A DNA stretch of 23,744 bases from DATKKM01 sp035542855 (GTDB lineage: Bacteria; Chloroflexota; Dehalococcoidia; SM23-28-2; RBG-16-64-32), in contig DATKKM010000060.1 of NCBI GenBank assembly GCA_035542855.1, positions 1 to 23,744 of the forward strand, read 5' to 3'. The position numbers and the translations under genes are program-made. Positions 1 to 9,747 of the stretch are shown piece after piece; within the stretch, counting starts at the first letter, position 1, and every line of letters starts with the position of its first letter. The notes beneath the pieces were generated by a model. It saw only the letters and a program-made list of their open reading frames with translations, was not told where the DNA came from and did not search any database.

Positions 1-200
1 AGCAGTACGACAGCGCGCACCGCGCCTACCTCGATGCGCTGGAGGTGGTGCGGGCGGCGGTCTTCGGGCGCGCGGCGACGGTGAAGGCTGGCGCGGCGAA
101 GTCCAGCGTGACGAAGGCGAAGCAGCGCCTGGACGAGGCAGAGCGGGAACTTCAGCAGTACTGGTCGACGGAGCAAGTCGCACAGGAGGTGTCGGGATGA
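1..200 (+). CDS. C-terminal fragment of an unknown protein
   Basis: An open frame runs from base 3 to a TGA at 198-200, giving the last 65 residues of a gene that starts outside the window. The visible part is rich in Ala, Lys, Glu, Gln and Arg, with a heptad-like stretch (KAKQRLDEAERELQQYW), so it is probably an alpha-helical or coiled-coil tail. I recognise no family. Its stop overlaps the next start as ATGA, which indicates translational coupling and one operon. An AGGAGGT ribosome-binding site for the downstream gene lies inside this reading frame. Confidence 0.6.
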   Translation, partial: QYDSAHRAYLDALEVVRAAVFGRAATVKAGAAKSSVTKAKQRLDEAERELQQYWSTEQVAQEVSG

Positions 201-397
201 AGAAGTACCGCGTGATGTACCGTCCGACCGATCGCGCAGGCGATCTCTCGGCGAAGACGGAGGAGGTCTACGCCGACGGCTGGCGCGTCGACCAGGAAAG
301 CGTCGTGCTCTTCACCCACACGGCGGAGCGCGACGACGCCGTCTTCGACGTGCCGAAGTCGCGGGTCATGCGCATCCAGGAGATCGGCGCGGGATGA
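197..397 (+). CDS. Small hypothetical protein, 66 aa
   Basis: The ATG overlaps the stop of the upstream partial gene (ATGA) and is preceded by a strong AGGAGGT at 184-190 with 6 nt spacing, so the start is well supported. The product alternates charged and hydrophobic residues (start MKKYRVMYRP, end KSRVMRIQEIGAG), suggesting a small soluble beta-rich domain. It has no signal peptide or membrane segment. I recognise no family. It probably works with the upstream gene because the two are coupled. Confidence 0.65.
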   Translation: MKKYRVMYRPTDRAGDLSAKTEEVYADGWRVDQESVVLFTHTAERDDAVFDVPKSRVMRIQEIGAG

Positions 398-503
398 TTG
401 TATCGCCCCGCGACCTAAATCGCTCGTAGAAAATCGCACCCCGAAATTTCAAAACAGTTAACTGAAATCGAATATCAGAGTTACTAATGAAAGGGATGGT
501 TAT
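398..503 (+). promoter_or_regulatory. AT-rich leader of the first ribonucleotide reductase gene
   Basis: This 106-bp gap is about 41% GC by hand count, far below its surroundings. It holds a perfect palindrome CAGTTAACTG (455-464) and an ATTTCA/TGAAAT inverted pair around it (446-451 and 463-468). It also holds a GTAGAAAATC decamer (426-435) that recurs in the recA promoter, and a TTAACT-N18-TACTAA pair (458-463, 482-487) that could be a promoter. A weak Shine-Dalgarno AAAGGG (490-495) precedes the ATG at 504. I see no clear NrdR box. No single promoter can be chosen with confidence. Confidence 0.4.
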
Positions 504-3272
<2,769 letters not shown>

Positions 3273-3287
3273 GCGCCGTGGCCCCTG

Positions 3288-3300
3288 AGAGGAGGTGATT
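3288..3300 (+). promoter_or_regulatory. Near-perfect Shine-Dalgarno
   Basis: AGAGGAGGTGATT contains GGAGGTGAT, complementary over nine bases to the usual 3' end of bacterial 16S rRNA. It lies 6 nt before the ATG at 3306. It is the strongest ribosome-binding site in the window and implies high translation of the tiny ORF. Its 5' edge overlaps the left arm of the inverted repeat, so folding could affect it. Confidence 0.8.
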
Positions 3301-3305
3301 CAGTA

Positions 3306-3404
3306 ATGCCTGCAGCGAAGAAGCCAGCCGCCAAGAAGGCTCCGGCCAAGAAGACGGCAGCTAAGAAGGCGCCGGCCAGGAAGGCCGCCGCGAAGAAGAA
3401 GTAG
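3306..3404 (+). CDS. 32-aa Lys/Ala/Pro-rich histone H1-like basic peptide
   Basis: The ORF reads ATG CCT GCA GCG AAG AAG and ends AAG AAG AAG TAG. It encodes 32 residues made almost only of Lys, Ala and Pro in a PAAKK/APAKK repeat, with one Thr and one Arg, and is strongly basic. Such repeats resemble histone H1 C-terminal tails and bacterial H1-like nucleoid or ribosome-associated tails; a nucleic-acid-binding role is inferred. It has a near-ideal Shine-Dalgarno, begins 33 nt after the nrdJ stop and is followed by a strong terminator, so it is probably the last gene of the nrdJ transcript. The repeat coding could be mistaken for low complexity, but the start, ribosome-binding site and stop fit a real gene. 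Confidence 0.72.
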   Translation: MPAAKKPAAKKAPAKKTAAKKAPARKAAAKKK

Positions 3405-3445
3405 GCGTTATTTTGCCCCTCAGGGGCCAAACGGCGCTTGGGAGA

Positions 3446-3472
3446 GGCGTCCGCTGTAGCGGACGCCTTTTT
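3446..3472 (+). terminator. Intrinsic terminator after the nrdJ/micro-ORF unit
   Basis: A perfect 9-bp stem GGCGTCCGC/GCGGACGCC with loop TGTA is followed directly by TTTTT. It ends the nrdJ-peptide transcript and isolates it from the GGDEF-EAL gene. Confidence 0.92.
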
Positions 3473-3516
3473 CTCTTATCTGAGTCCCGGCTATTGAAGC
3501 ACGAAAGGCCAAAGGG

Positions 3517-3567
3517 CCCCCGCAGATACTGCCGTTCGGGGTGACACGCATCGGCTTGCGCCGGCGT
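3517..3567 (+). promoter_or_regulatory. Two hairpins just upstream of the GGDEF-EAL gene
   Basis: Hairpin 1 pairs CCCC (3518-3521) with GGGG (3538-3541), enclosing a GCAG-ATA-CTGC stem. Hairpin 2 pairs ACGC-(AT bulge)-CGGC with GCCG-GCGT around a TTGC loop (3546-3567). They lie between the preceding terminator and the start codon. If transcribed they form a structured 5' leader. The segment lacks the conserved core of the GEMM c-di-GMP riboswitch as I remember it, so I do not call it a riboswitch. Confidence 0.4.
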
Positions 3568-3577
3568 CCTTTGCTAT

Positions 3578-6052
3578 ATGAGGAGAATACGGGGGCCCGG
3601 TCTGCCGGATTCAGTCGGCGGGCGCATCACAGCTATCCTGGCGCTGCTCCTGGCCGTTCTCGTGGTTATTGTGGCGGCGGCGGCATGGCAGTCCCGCCAG
3701 CAGGCCGGCCATGTCAACGACAGCCGGCAGGCCTTCGAAGTCGACAGCGCGACCGAACAGAGCGCACTCTCCTGGCTCTACTCCGATGTGCTGGCCGGCC
3801 GGTACATCCTTAACCCATCGCCAGAGCTTGCGGCCACCATACACAGCACCGAGCAGTCAACTCTCGATCACATCGACAGGGCACGCCAGCTGGAGCTCGC
3901 CGACGGGAAGATGGACGTGGTCACGGACTTCGATGAGATCCGCGCCGCCGCGGAGCGCGCGATCGTCACGCGGCAGGCGGCAATGGACGCCACCGACAGA
4001 GGCGATTTGACCAGCGCGGGCCAGATTCTGATCCAGGGTGTGACGGACTCCCAGTACCTCTCGGACGCTTTCCTGCGCATCACGGCCAGCGAGACGGCAG
4101 AGGTCCAGGCGGCGAGCGACGCGTCTCGCACGACGGCCGGTATCACAATGGCGATCCTGATGGGGGCTGCCATAGCGGTCGCCTTCGGAGGAGTCTTCGC
4201 CAGCCTGGCCCTTTCGCGGTCGGTGGTGCGCCCGCTCCTGCACCTTGGTGAGACGGCGCGGGCGGTCGGCCGCGGGCGGTTCACGGCCCGGGCCGACGTT
4301 AGAGGACCGCGAGAGGTGCGCGAGCTGGCCACGATCCTCAACACGACTTCCGCCAGCATCTACGAGCGCGATGCCGCCCTTAGCGAATCGAGCGAACGCT
4401 GGCGCGCGCTCGTCGAGAACTCGCACGACGTGATCATGGTGATCAATCCTGACATGACCGTCGCCTTCGTGAACCGCGTTGTGGAGCCGATGTTCGGCTA
4501 CAAGGTGGAGAACTTTGTGGGCAGTGACGCGCTGGCGATCGTTCACCCTGAGGATGTCCAGAAGGCCGCCGCCATGTTCACGACGGTCACTGCCGGGCTA
4601 AGCACTCCGTCCGTGAACGAGGCCAGGATCCGCCGCGCTGACGGGACCTACGCTCACATGGAAGCGATCCCTTCGTTGATCCGCTGGGGTGACCATGAGG
4701 CCATCCTCCTGAACGCGCGCGACATGAGCGAGCAGCGCCAGGCGCAGGAAACGATCGCCTACATGGCTTTCCACGATTCGCTGACCGGCCTCCCCAATCG
4801 TTTGCTCCTGCAGGACCGGCTCGAAACGGCGCTCGCCCAGGCCCGGCGGCTGGGCGTCGGCGTCTGCGTGGTCTCTGTCGACCTCGACCGGTTCAAGAAC
4901 GTCAACGACCTGCTGGGGCACAACGCCGGAGACGAGCTGCTGAAGCAGGCCGCCGGCCGGCTCGTGGGGCTGGTGCGGGAGGGCGACACGGTGGCCCGCA
5001 TCGGCGGCGACGAGTTCGTGCTGGTGCTGCCGGAGTGCGACTCGCTAGATAGCGCGCGGGACATGACACGGCGGCTGGTGGACGGCTTCCGGCGCCCCTT
5101 CCGCGTGGGTGACCGGGACCTTCACGTCACGCTCAGCGCAGGGATCGCCCGCTACCCGGACCACGCCAGCGACGCGGAGACGCTGGTCAGCAACGCGGAC
5201 ATTGCTCTCTACATGGCGAAGGACGCCGGCCGCGACGCCTACCGCGCTTTCTCCGAGGACATCGCCAAGCGCACCAGCGAGTGGCTGACGCTGGAGGGCG
5301 ACCTGCGGCGCGCGCTGGTCGAAGGGGGCATCGAGGTGTACTACCAGCCGCAGTCGCGCGTCGATACGGGCGAGATCGTTGGTGCTGAAGCGCTGGCGCG
5401 CTGGCGGCACCCGCGGCGGGGGATCTTGCCGCCTTCAGAGTTCATCCCGCTGGCGGAGGAGACCGGCCTGATCAACCTGCTGGGCGAGCTGGTCCTACGC
5501 AAGGCCTGCATTGAGGCGAAGGCCTGGCCGGACCGGCTGAACGTCGCCGCCAACGTCTCGCTCCGCCAGTTCGAGCGGCCGGACTTCCTGGAGCGCGTGC
5601 TGGCCATCGTCAAAGACACCGGCTTGCCGCACAGGCGGCTGGAGCTGGAGATCACGGAAAGCACGGCGTTGCGCGACGTTGAGCGCACGAAGGACATCGC
5701 CACGCGGCTGATCGCTTCCGGCATCCGCCTTTCAATCGACGATTTCGGCATCGGCAACACGTCGCTGCGTCACTTGCAGGAGCTGCCGGTGCACCGCCTG
5801 AAGATCGACCAATCGTTCATGCTGACGCTGGACGAGAATCCGGCGAGCGCGGCGATCGCTTCGAGCGTGATACAGCTTGGCCACAAGCTCCACCTGAAGG
5901 TCATCGCGGAGGGCGTGGAGACGGAGGAGCAGCTGAGTTTCCTTCGCGAGCACCGCTGCGACGAGTTCCAGGGCTATCTCTGCAGCAAGCCTGTTCCGGC
6001 CGGCGAGTTCCGAGCGCTGGTTGAGGCGAATGTGGACCGGATCGTCGCCTAG
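3578..6052 (+). CDS. Membrane PAS-GGDEF-EAL cyclic-di-GMP signalling protein
   Basis: The 824-residue protein should make and/or break down cyclic di-GMP at the membrane. In order it has TM helix 1 (about 17-37), an extracytoplasmic helical sensor (about 38-186), TM helix 2 (about 187-209), a HAMP linker (about 210-265) and a PAS domain (about 270-390). These are followed by a GGDEF domain with intact GGDEF at 476-480 and an inhibitory RxxD site (R467, D470), then an EAL domain. The EAL domain keeps E604-A-L, ELEITES, DDFG, LKID, AEGVE and QGY, so its metal and catalytic residues look present. The usual DDFGTGYSSL reads DDFGIGNTSL. No Shine-Dalgarno precedes the ATG, but no better in-frame start is seen. 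Its stop overlaps that of the convergent DGQHR gene by a shared CTAG. The sensed signal is unknown. Confidence 0.93.
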   Translation: MRRIRGPGLPDSVGGRITAILALLLAVLVVIVAAAAWQSRQQAGHVNDSRQAFEVDSATEQSALSWLYSDVLAGRYILNPSPELAATIHSTEQSTLDHIDRARQLELADGKMDVVTDFDEIRAAAERAIVTRQAAMDATDRGDLTSAGQILIQGVTDSQYLSDAFLRITASETAEVQAASDASRTTAGITMAILMGAAIAVAFGGVFASLALSRSVVRPLLHLGETARAVGRGRFTARADVRGPREVRELATILNTTSASIYERDAALSESSERWRALVENSHDVIMVINPDMTVAFVNRVVEPMFGYKVENFVGSDALAIVHPEDVQKAAAMFTTVTAGLSTPSVNEARIRRADGTYAHMEAIPSLIRWGDHEAILLNARDMSEQRQAQETIAYMAFHDSLTGLPNRLLLQDRLETALAQARRLGVGVCVVSVDLDRFKNVNDLLGHNAGDELLKQAAGRLVGLVREGDTVARIGGDEFVLVLPECDSLDSARDMTRRLVDGFRRPFRVGDRDLHVTLSAGIARYPDHASDAETLVSNADIALYMAKDAGRDAYRAFSEDIAKRTSEWLTLEGDLRRALVEGGIEVYYQPQSRVDTGEIVGAEALARWRHPRRGILPPSEFIPLAEETGLINLLGELVLRKACIEAKAWPDRLNVAANVSLRQFERPDFLERVLAIVKDTGLPHRRLELEITESTALRDVERTKDIATRLIASGIRLSIDDFGIGNTSLRHLQELPVHRLKIDQSFMLTLDENPASAAIASSVIQLGHKLHLKVIAEGVETEEQLSFLREHRCDEFQGYLCSKPVPAGEFRALVEANVDRIVA

Positions 6053-7203
6053 ATGCGGCGCAGCACCGGTCGCGGCAGCCGATCTCGTAGGTACTCGGCG
6101 AGAGCGCGGACGGCGCGGCTGCCGCTATTGCGCACCAGGTGATGCCCACGGCCGGTGTGCCAGAAGCCGGCGCTGCGGCCCACGTAGGACAGCGTGTCCA
6201 GCATCTTGGCACGGGTGAAATCGTCGGCGGCGCGGCAGACTTCCAGCACGTCCGGGAAGATCTGGTGGAGAGCCCCGGCGCCCAGCGGCCGCTGCACGAT
6301 GTACTCGCCCGGCGTCTCGAAGACCGGCGGCCAGCACTCACGGGCGGCGACCCAGTAGTTCAGCAGCAGCTTGCCCGCCTCTTCGTCCGTCAGCCGCTTC
6401 ACGAAGTTGTCCCGCACCACCGGGTCCAGGGAGGAGACCATGCTGTGCTGGCGCATGAGGTGCTCGGCGCGCAGGGGTTGGCCGGGCATGCGGATCTTGC
6501 CCTGCCAGGGGCTTTCGGGATCGGTGTTCAGCAGGCTGGTGAGCTTGGCGGCGCGGCCACGCAGGTAATTCTTCTCGCCCTCGCGCTCGATGAGCGCCGC
6601 GCCTTCAGCTTCACGCATCGAAAGCAGGTGCCGGTCGACGACGTCGGTGGGGACGCCCTTGTGGCGAGTGTTGATGACGTGGAAGTAGCGCATCTCCTCG
6701 TAGGCGTCTATCCCTTCGACGATGACGACGGGGAGCGGGTAGTCGCCCAGCCACTTCGCCTTGTCCTTCTTCAGCGCGCGCTCCAGGCCGTGCAGGCGGT
6801 GCTGGCCGTCCACTACCCAGAGCGGGACGTCCGCCGGAATCGTCAGCGTGCCGTACTCGCCCTTGCCGTTGGCCTCCACGTGCGGCTCGAAGAGGCCCTG
6901 GTGCGGCTGGCGGATGCAGAGAAGGATGGAGGTGGGCAGCATTCCCTCCTCGTCGCGCATGTAGCTGGAGAGCTGGCGCAGCCGGGACGAGGTCACGGGG
7001 CGCTGGTAGCCGTTGGGGTTCTCGTCTTCGCAGGTGTCGGAGTGGAAACGTCCCAGGAGGTCCTTCAGCCGCAGCGTGGTGACGTAGAGGTTGACATCCG
7101 GCCGCTTCTGCCGGAAACGGATAGCGTGGGCGACGAGCGCGCCCGCGTGGGCGGCGGGCTTGCCGTTGGTCGTGGCCTCTGGCTGGGGAATCGTTATCGT
7201 CAT
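6049..7203 (-). CDS. DGQHR-domain protein (DndB-like fold)
   Basis: The 384-residue product carries WVVDGQHRLHGL (DGQHR at 132-136), the signature of the DGQHR family. This family includes DndB, a regulator associated with DNA phosphorothioation, and many uncharacterised homologues with a ParB-like fold. Other family traits are GYQRPV...LSSYMRDEEGMLPTSILL before the motif and FHVINTRHKGVPTDVVDRHL after it. I set the start at the ATG ending at 7203 because AAGGAGGT lies just upstream; a longer frame would run into nrdJ. No dndACDE or other modification or restriction genes are nearby, so a phosphorothioation role is not supported here. It is divergent from the second nrdJ (79 bp apart) and convergent with the GGDEF-EAL gene. 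Function unknown. Confidence 0.85.
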   Translation of the reverse strand: MTITIPQPEATTNGKPAAHAGALVAHAIRFRQKRPDVNLYVTTLRLKDLLGRFHSDTCEDENPNGYQRPVTSSRLRQLSSYMRDEEGMLPTSILLCIRQPHQGLFEPHVEANGKGEYGTLTIPADVPLWVVDGQHRLHGLERALKKDKAKWLGDYPLPVVIVEGIDAYEEMRYFHVINTRHKGVPTDVVDRHLLSMREAEGAALIEREGEKNYLRGRAAKLTSLLNTDPESPWQGKIRMPGQPLRAEHLMRQHSMVSSLDPVVRDNFVKRLTDEEAGKLLLNYWVAARECWPPVFETPGEYIVQRPLGAGALHQIFPDVLEVCRAADDFTRAKMLDTLSYVGRSAGFWHTGRGHHLVRNSGSRAVRALAEYLRDRLPRPVLRRI

Positions 7204-7267
7204 CCTGACCTCCTTCCGCACCACCTGCTGGGTGACATCCGGGCCTCTGGGCCTGAGTTGCGGGACG

Positions 7268-7273
7268 TATAAT
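7268..7273 (+). promoter_or_regulatory. -10 box TATAAT of the second nrdJ (leaderless)
   Basis: A consensus TATAAT is followed by only 9 nt before the ATG, and there is no Shine-Dalgarno. Transcription would start at or next to the start codon, so the mRNA is probably leaderless. No clear -35 is seen. The reverse strand of the same spot (AATTATAC) could serve the divergent DGQHR gene. Confidence 0.65.
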
Positions 7274-7282
7274 TGAGCCGAT

Positions 7283-9697
7283 ATGGCAACCGAGAAACGG
7301 GGTGCGCGCCGCCTCCAGCTATCGGACAATGCCCGCATCGTCCTGGAACGGCGCTACCTCGCCCGGGACGACTCTGGAGCGCCGGTAGAGACGCCTGAGC
7401 AACTCTTCCAGCGGGTGGCTCACAATATCGCCCAGGCGGAAGCGCGGTTCAACGTCGAAAATGTTGATAACTCGCCCGCGGTCTGGGAAAAGCGCTTCCT
7501 GGCTCTCATGGAGAGCCTGGACTTCCTCCCCAACTCGCCGACGCTGATGAACGCCGGCCGGGAGTTGCAGCAGCTGGCCGCCTGCTTCGTGCTGCCGGTG
7601 CCGGACAGTATCGAGGGCATTTTCGAGGCGATCAAGGAGACGGCGGTCATCCACCAGTCCGGCGGCGGCACCGGCTTCGCCTTCTCCCGCCTGCGTCCCA
7701 GGGGCGACCGCGTGCGCTCCACGATGGGCGTGGCCAGCGGCCCGGTGTCGTTCCTCAGGGTCTTCGACGCGGCCACGGAGGCGATCAAGCAGGGCGGCAC
7801 GCGGCGCGGGGCGAACATGGGCATCCTGGCCGTCAACCATCCGGACATCGAAGAGTTCATCACGCTGAAGTCGGACATGCGGACGCTGACCAACTTCAAC
7901 ATCTCTGTAGCGGTGACCGAGGAGTTCATGGCCGCTGTCGAAGCGGACGCCGAGTACGACCTGGTGAACCCGAAAGACGGCTCGGTGACGGGCCGCCGCC
8001 GGGCGCGCCACATCTTCGACATGCTGGTCTCCAACGCCTGGAAGAACGGCGACCCCGGCATCGTCTTCATCGACCGCATCAACCGCGACAACCCGACGCC
8101 CAACCTGGGGATGATCGAGGCGACCAATCCCTGCGGCGAGCAACCCCTGCTCCCGTACGAGTCCTGCAACCTGGGCTCGCTCAACCTGGGGCGCTTCGTG
8201 CGCACGGATGGCAGCCGGCCGCGCACGGACGGGCGCCCCTACGGACGGCTGGACTGGGAGCGGCTGGCGCAGGCAATCCCGCAGTGCTGCCGCTTCCTGG
8301 ACGACGTCATCGAGATGAACCGCTACCCGATCCGCGAGATAGACGAGGCGACAAAGGCGACCCGCAAGATCGGCCTCGGCGTCATGGGCTGGCACGACAC
8401 GCTGATGCTGCTGCGCATCCCCTACGACTCCGAGGAAGCGCTGGTCCTGGCGGAGGAGGTGGCGCGCTTCATCCAGGCGAAGGCCAACGATTCTTCGCTG
8501 GAGCTGGCCCGCGAGCGCGGCACCTTCCCGGCCTGGAAGGGTTCGCGCTACGAGCCGGACTCGCCGTACCGCAACGCCACGCGCACTACCGTCGCGCCGA
8601 CGGGCACGATCTCGATCATCGCCGACGCGTCCTCCGGCATCGAGCCGGCGTTCGCCCTCGCCTTCCAGCGCCAGCACTTCCTTGACCCGAGGGATCCTTC
8701 GAAACTCACCCAGCTGCGCGAAGTGAACAAGCGCTTCCTCGCCGCGGCGAAGGAGGGCGGCTTCTACAGCGAGGAGCTGATGGAACACGTCGCGGCGGGC
8801 GGCACTCTCGCTGAATGGAACGCACAGCACGAAGACACGCCAGTCCCGGACTGGGCTGTCGCCGTCTTCCGCACCGCGCACGAGATCGCGCCGGAGTGGC
8901 ATGTTCGCATGCAGGCCGCCTTCCAGCGGCACACGGATAACGCCGTCTCCAAGACGATCAACTTCCCTTTCTCCGCCACCGAATCCGACGTCGCGTCCGC
9001 CTTCTGGCTGGCCTACCGCGAGGGCTGCAAGGGGATCACGATCTACCGCGAGGGGTCGCGCGAGTTTTCTGTGCTCTCCCACATCACGGAGAACGTGAAG
9101 GGCCCCGAACAGGAGACGCAGACCGCGCTCGACGAGATCGAAGGGCGCTTCGCGACGATCCAGCGCCCGCGGCCCTACCGGGAGCACCTGCCCGACGAGC
9201 GCCGTTCGATCACGCACAAGTTCAGCGTGGCCGACCAGGAGGGCTACCTGACGGTGGGTCTGTACGACGACGGGCGGCCGGGCGAGGTGTTCGTCAAGAT
9301 AAGCAAGGAAGGCTCAACGGTGTCCGGCCTGATGGACGCCGTGGCGCTGCTCACGTCCGTCACGCTGCAGTACGGCGTGCCGGTTGAGGACCTGGCCCGC
9401 AAGCTGAAGAACACCCGCTTCGAGCCTTACGGCCGCACGACGAACCCGCAGATCCCCTGGGCGACCAGCCTTGTCGACTACATCTTCCGTTGGCTGGAGC
9501 TGAAGTTCGCGCCGGAAGCCGCGAGGCTGGACGCCTCGTACCACGTCGTCGTCGGCGAGGCGGCGAGCCAGGCCCCCCGTAGCGACGGCCGCCCCGCGGA
9601 GCCGACGGGCCTCGCCTGCCCGGACTGCGGCGCGCAGCTGGTCTACCAGGAAGGCTGCCTGGTGTGCCACAGCTGCGGGTATAACAGGTGCGGCTAG
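7283..9697 (+). CDS. nrdJ: Class II (adenosylcobalamin-dependent) ribonucleotide reductase, short form
   Basis: This is a second, clearly distinct B12-dependent reductase of 804 residues. The catalytic loop is NPCGE (C284, E286). The redox pair is the Cys of AACFVLPV (C101) and the Cys of ESCNLGSLNL (C295). The substrate loop QSGGGTGFAFSRLR and APTGTIS are present. A TSCPD-type domain follows (RRSITHKFS onward), then a C-terminal CPDCG...CLVCHSCGYNRCG tail with the likely disulfide-relay and zinc cysteines. No ATP-cone is visible. Compared with the 922-residue enzyme at 504 it lacks about 120 residues and differs in the loop (QSGGGTGF against KGGSGSGI), so the two are old paralogues or separate acquisitions and not a recent duplication. 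The start is fixed by a leaderless TATAAT promoter. It is divergent from the DGQHR gene. Confidence 0.93.
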   Translation: MATEKRGARRLQLSDNARIVLERRYLARDDSGAPVETPEQLFQRVAHNIAQAEARFNVENVDNSPAVWEKRFLALMESLDFLPNSPTLMNAGRELQQLAACFVLPVPDSIEGIFEAIKETAVIHQSGGGTGFAFSRLRPRGDRVRSTMGVASGPVSFLRVFDAATEAIKQGGTRRGANMGILAVNHPDIEEFITLKSDMRTLTNFNISVAVTEEFMAAVEADAEYDLVNPKDGSVTGRRRARHIFDMLVSNAWKNGDPGIVFIDRINRDNPTPNLGMIEATNPCGEQPLLPYESCNLGSLNLGRFVRTDGSRPRTDGRPYGRLDWERLAQAIPQCCRFLDDVIEMNRYPIREIDEATKATRKIGLGVMGWHDTLMLLRIPYDSEEALVLAEEVARFIQAKANDSSLELARERGTFPAWKGSRYEPDSPYRNATRTTVAPTGTISIIADASSGIEPAFALAFQRQHFLDPRDPSKLTQLREVNKRFLAAAKEGGFYSEELMEHVAAGGTLAEWNAQHEDTPVPDWAVAVFRTAHEIAPEWHVRMQAAFQRHTDNAVSKTINFPFSATESDVASAFWLAYREGCKGITIYREGSREFSVLSHITENVKGPEQETQTALDEIEGRFATIQRPRPYREHLPDERRSITHKFSVADQEGYLTVGLYDDGRPGEVFVKISKEGSTVSGLMDAVALLTSVTLQYGVPVEDLARKLKNTRFEPYGRTTNPQIPWATSLVDYIFRWLELKFAPEAARLDASYHVVVGEAASQAPRSDGRPAEPTGLACPDCGAQLVYQEGCLVCHSCGYNRCG

Positions 9698-9734
9698 CGT
9701 GACCGCTGTCATACGAGGACCGGCGGCTCCACAG

Positions 9735-9740
9735 TAATAT
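9735..9740 (+). promoter_or_regulatory. -10 box TAATAT of the FAD oxidoreductase gene (leaderless)
   Basis: TAATAT lies 7 nt before the ATG at 9748, with no Shine-Dalgarno between, matching the leaderless arrangement at other genes here. Confidence 0.5.
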
Positions 9741-9747
9741 TTCGGCC

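Noticed and set aside
3480..3577. Cyclic-di-GMP (GEMM) riboswitch before the GGDEF-EAL gene
   Set aside because: Hairpins exist, but the conserved core order of GEMM is not seen; reported only as a structured leader.
6139..7272. 377-residue plus-strand frame opposite the DGQHR gene
   Set aside because: The minus frame holds the DGQHR motif and a Shine-Dalgarno; this frame is low-complexity Val/Leu/Ala/Arg.
7204..7338. N-terminal extension of the DGQHR protein
   Set aside because: It would overlap the nrdJ start, and a strong Shine-Dalgarno marks the internal ATG at 7203.
7319..9217. 632-residue minus-strand frame opposite the second nrdJ
   Set aside because: Shadow frame with no recognisable domain.
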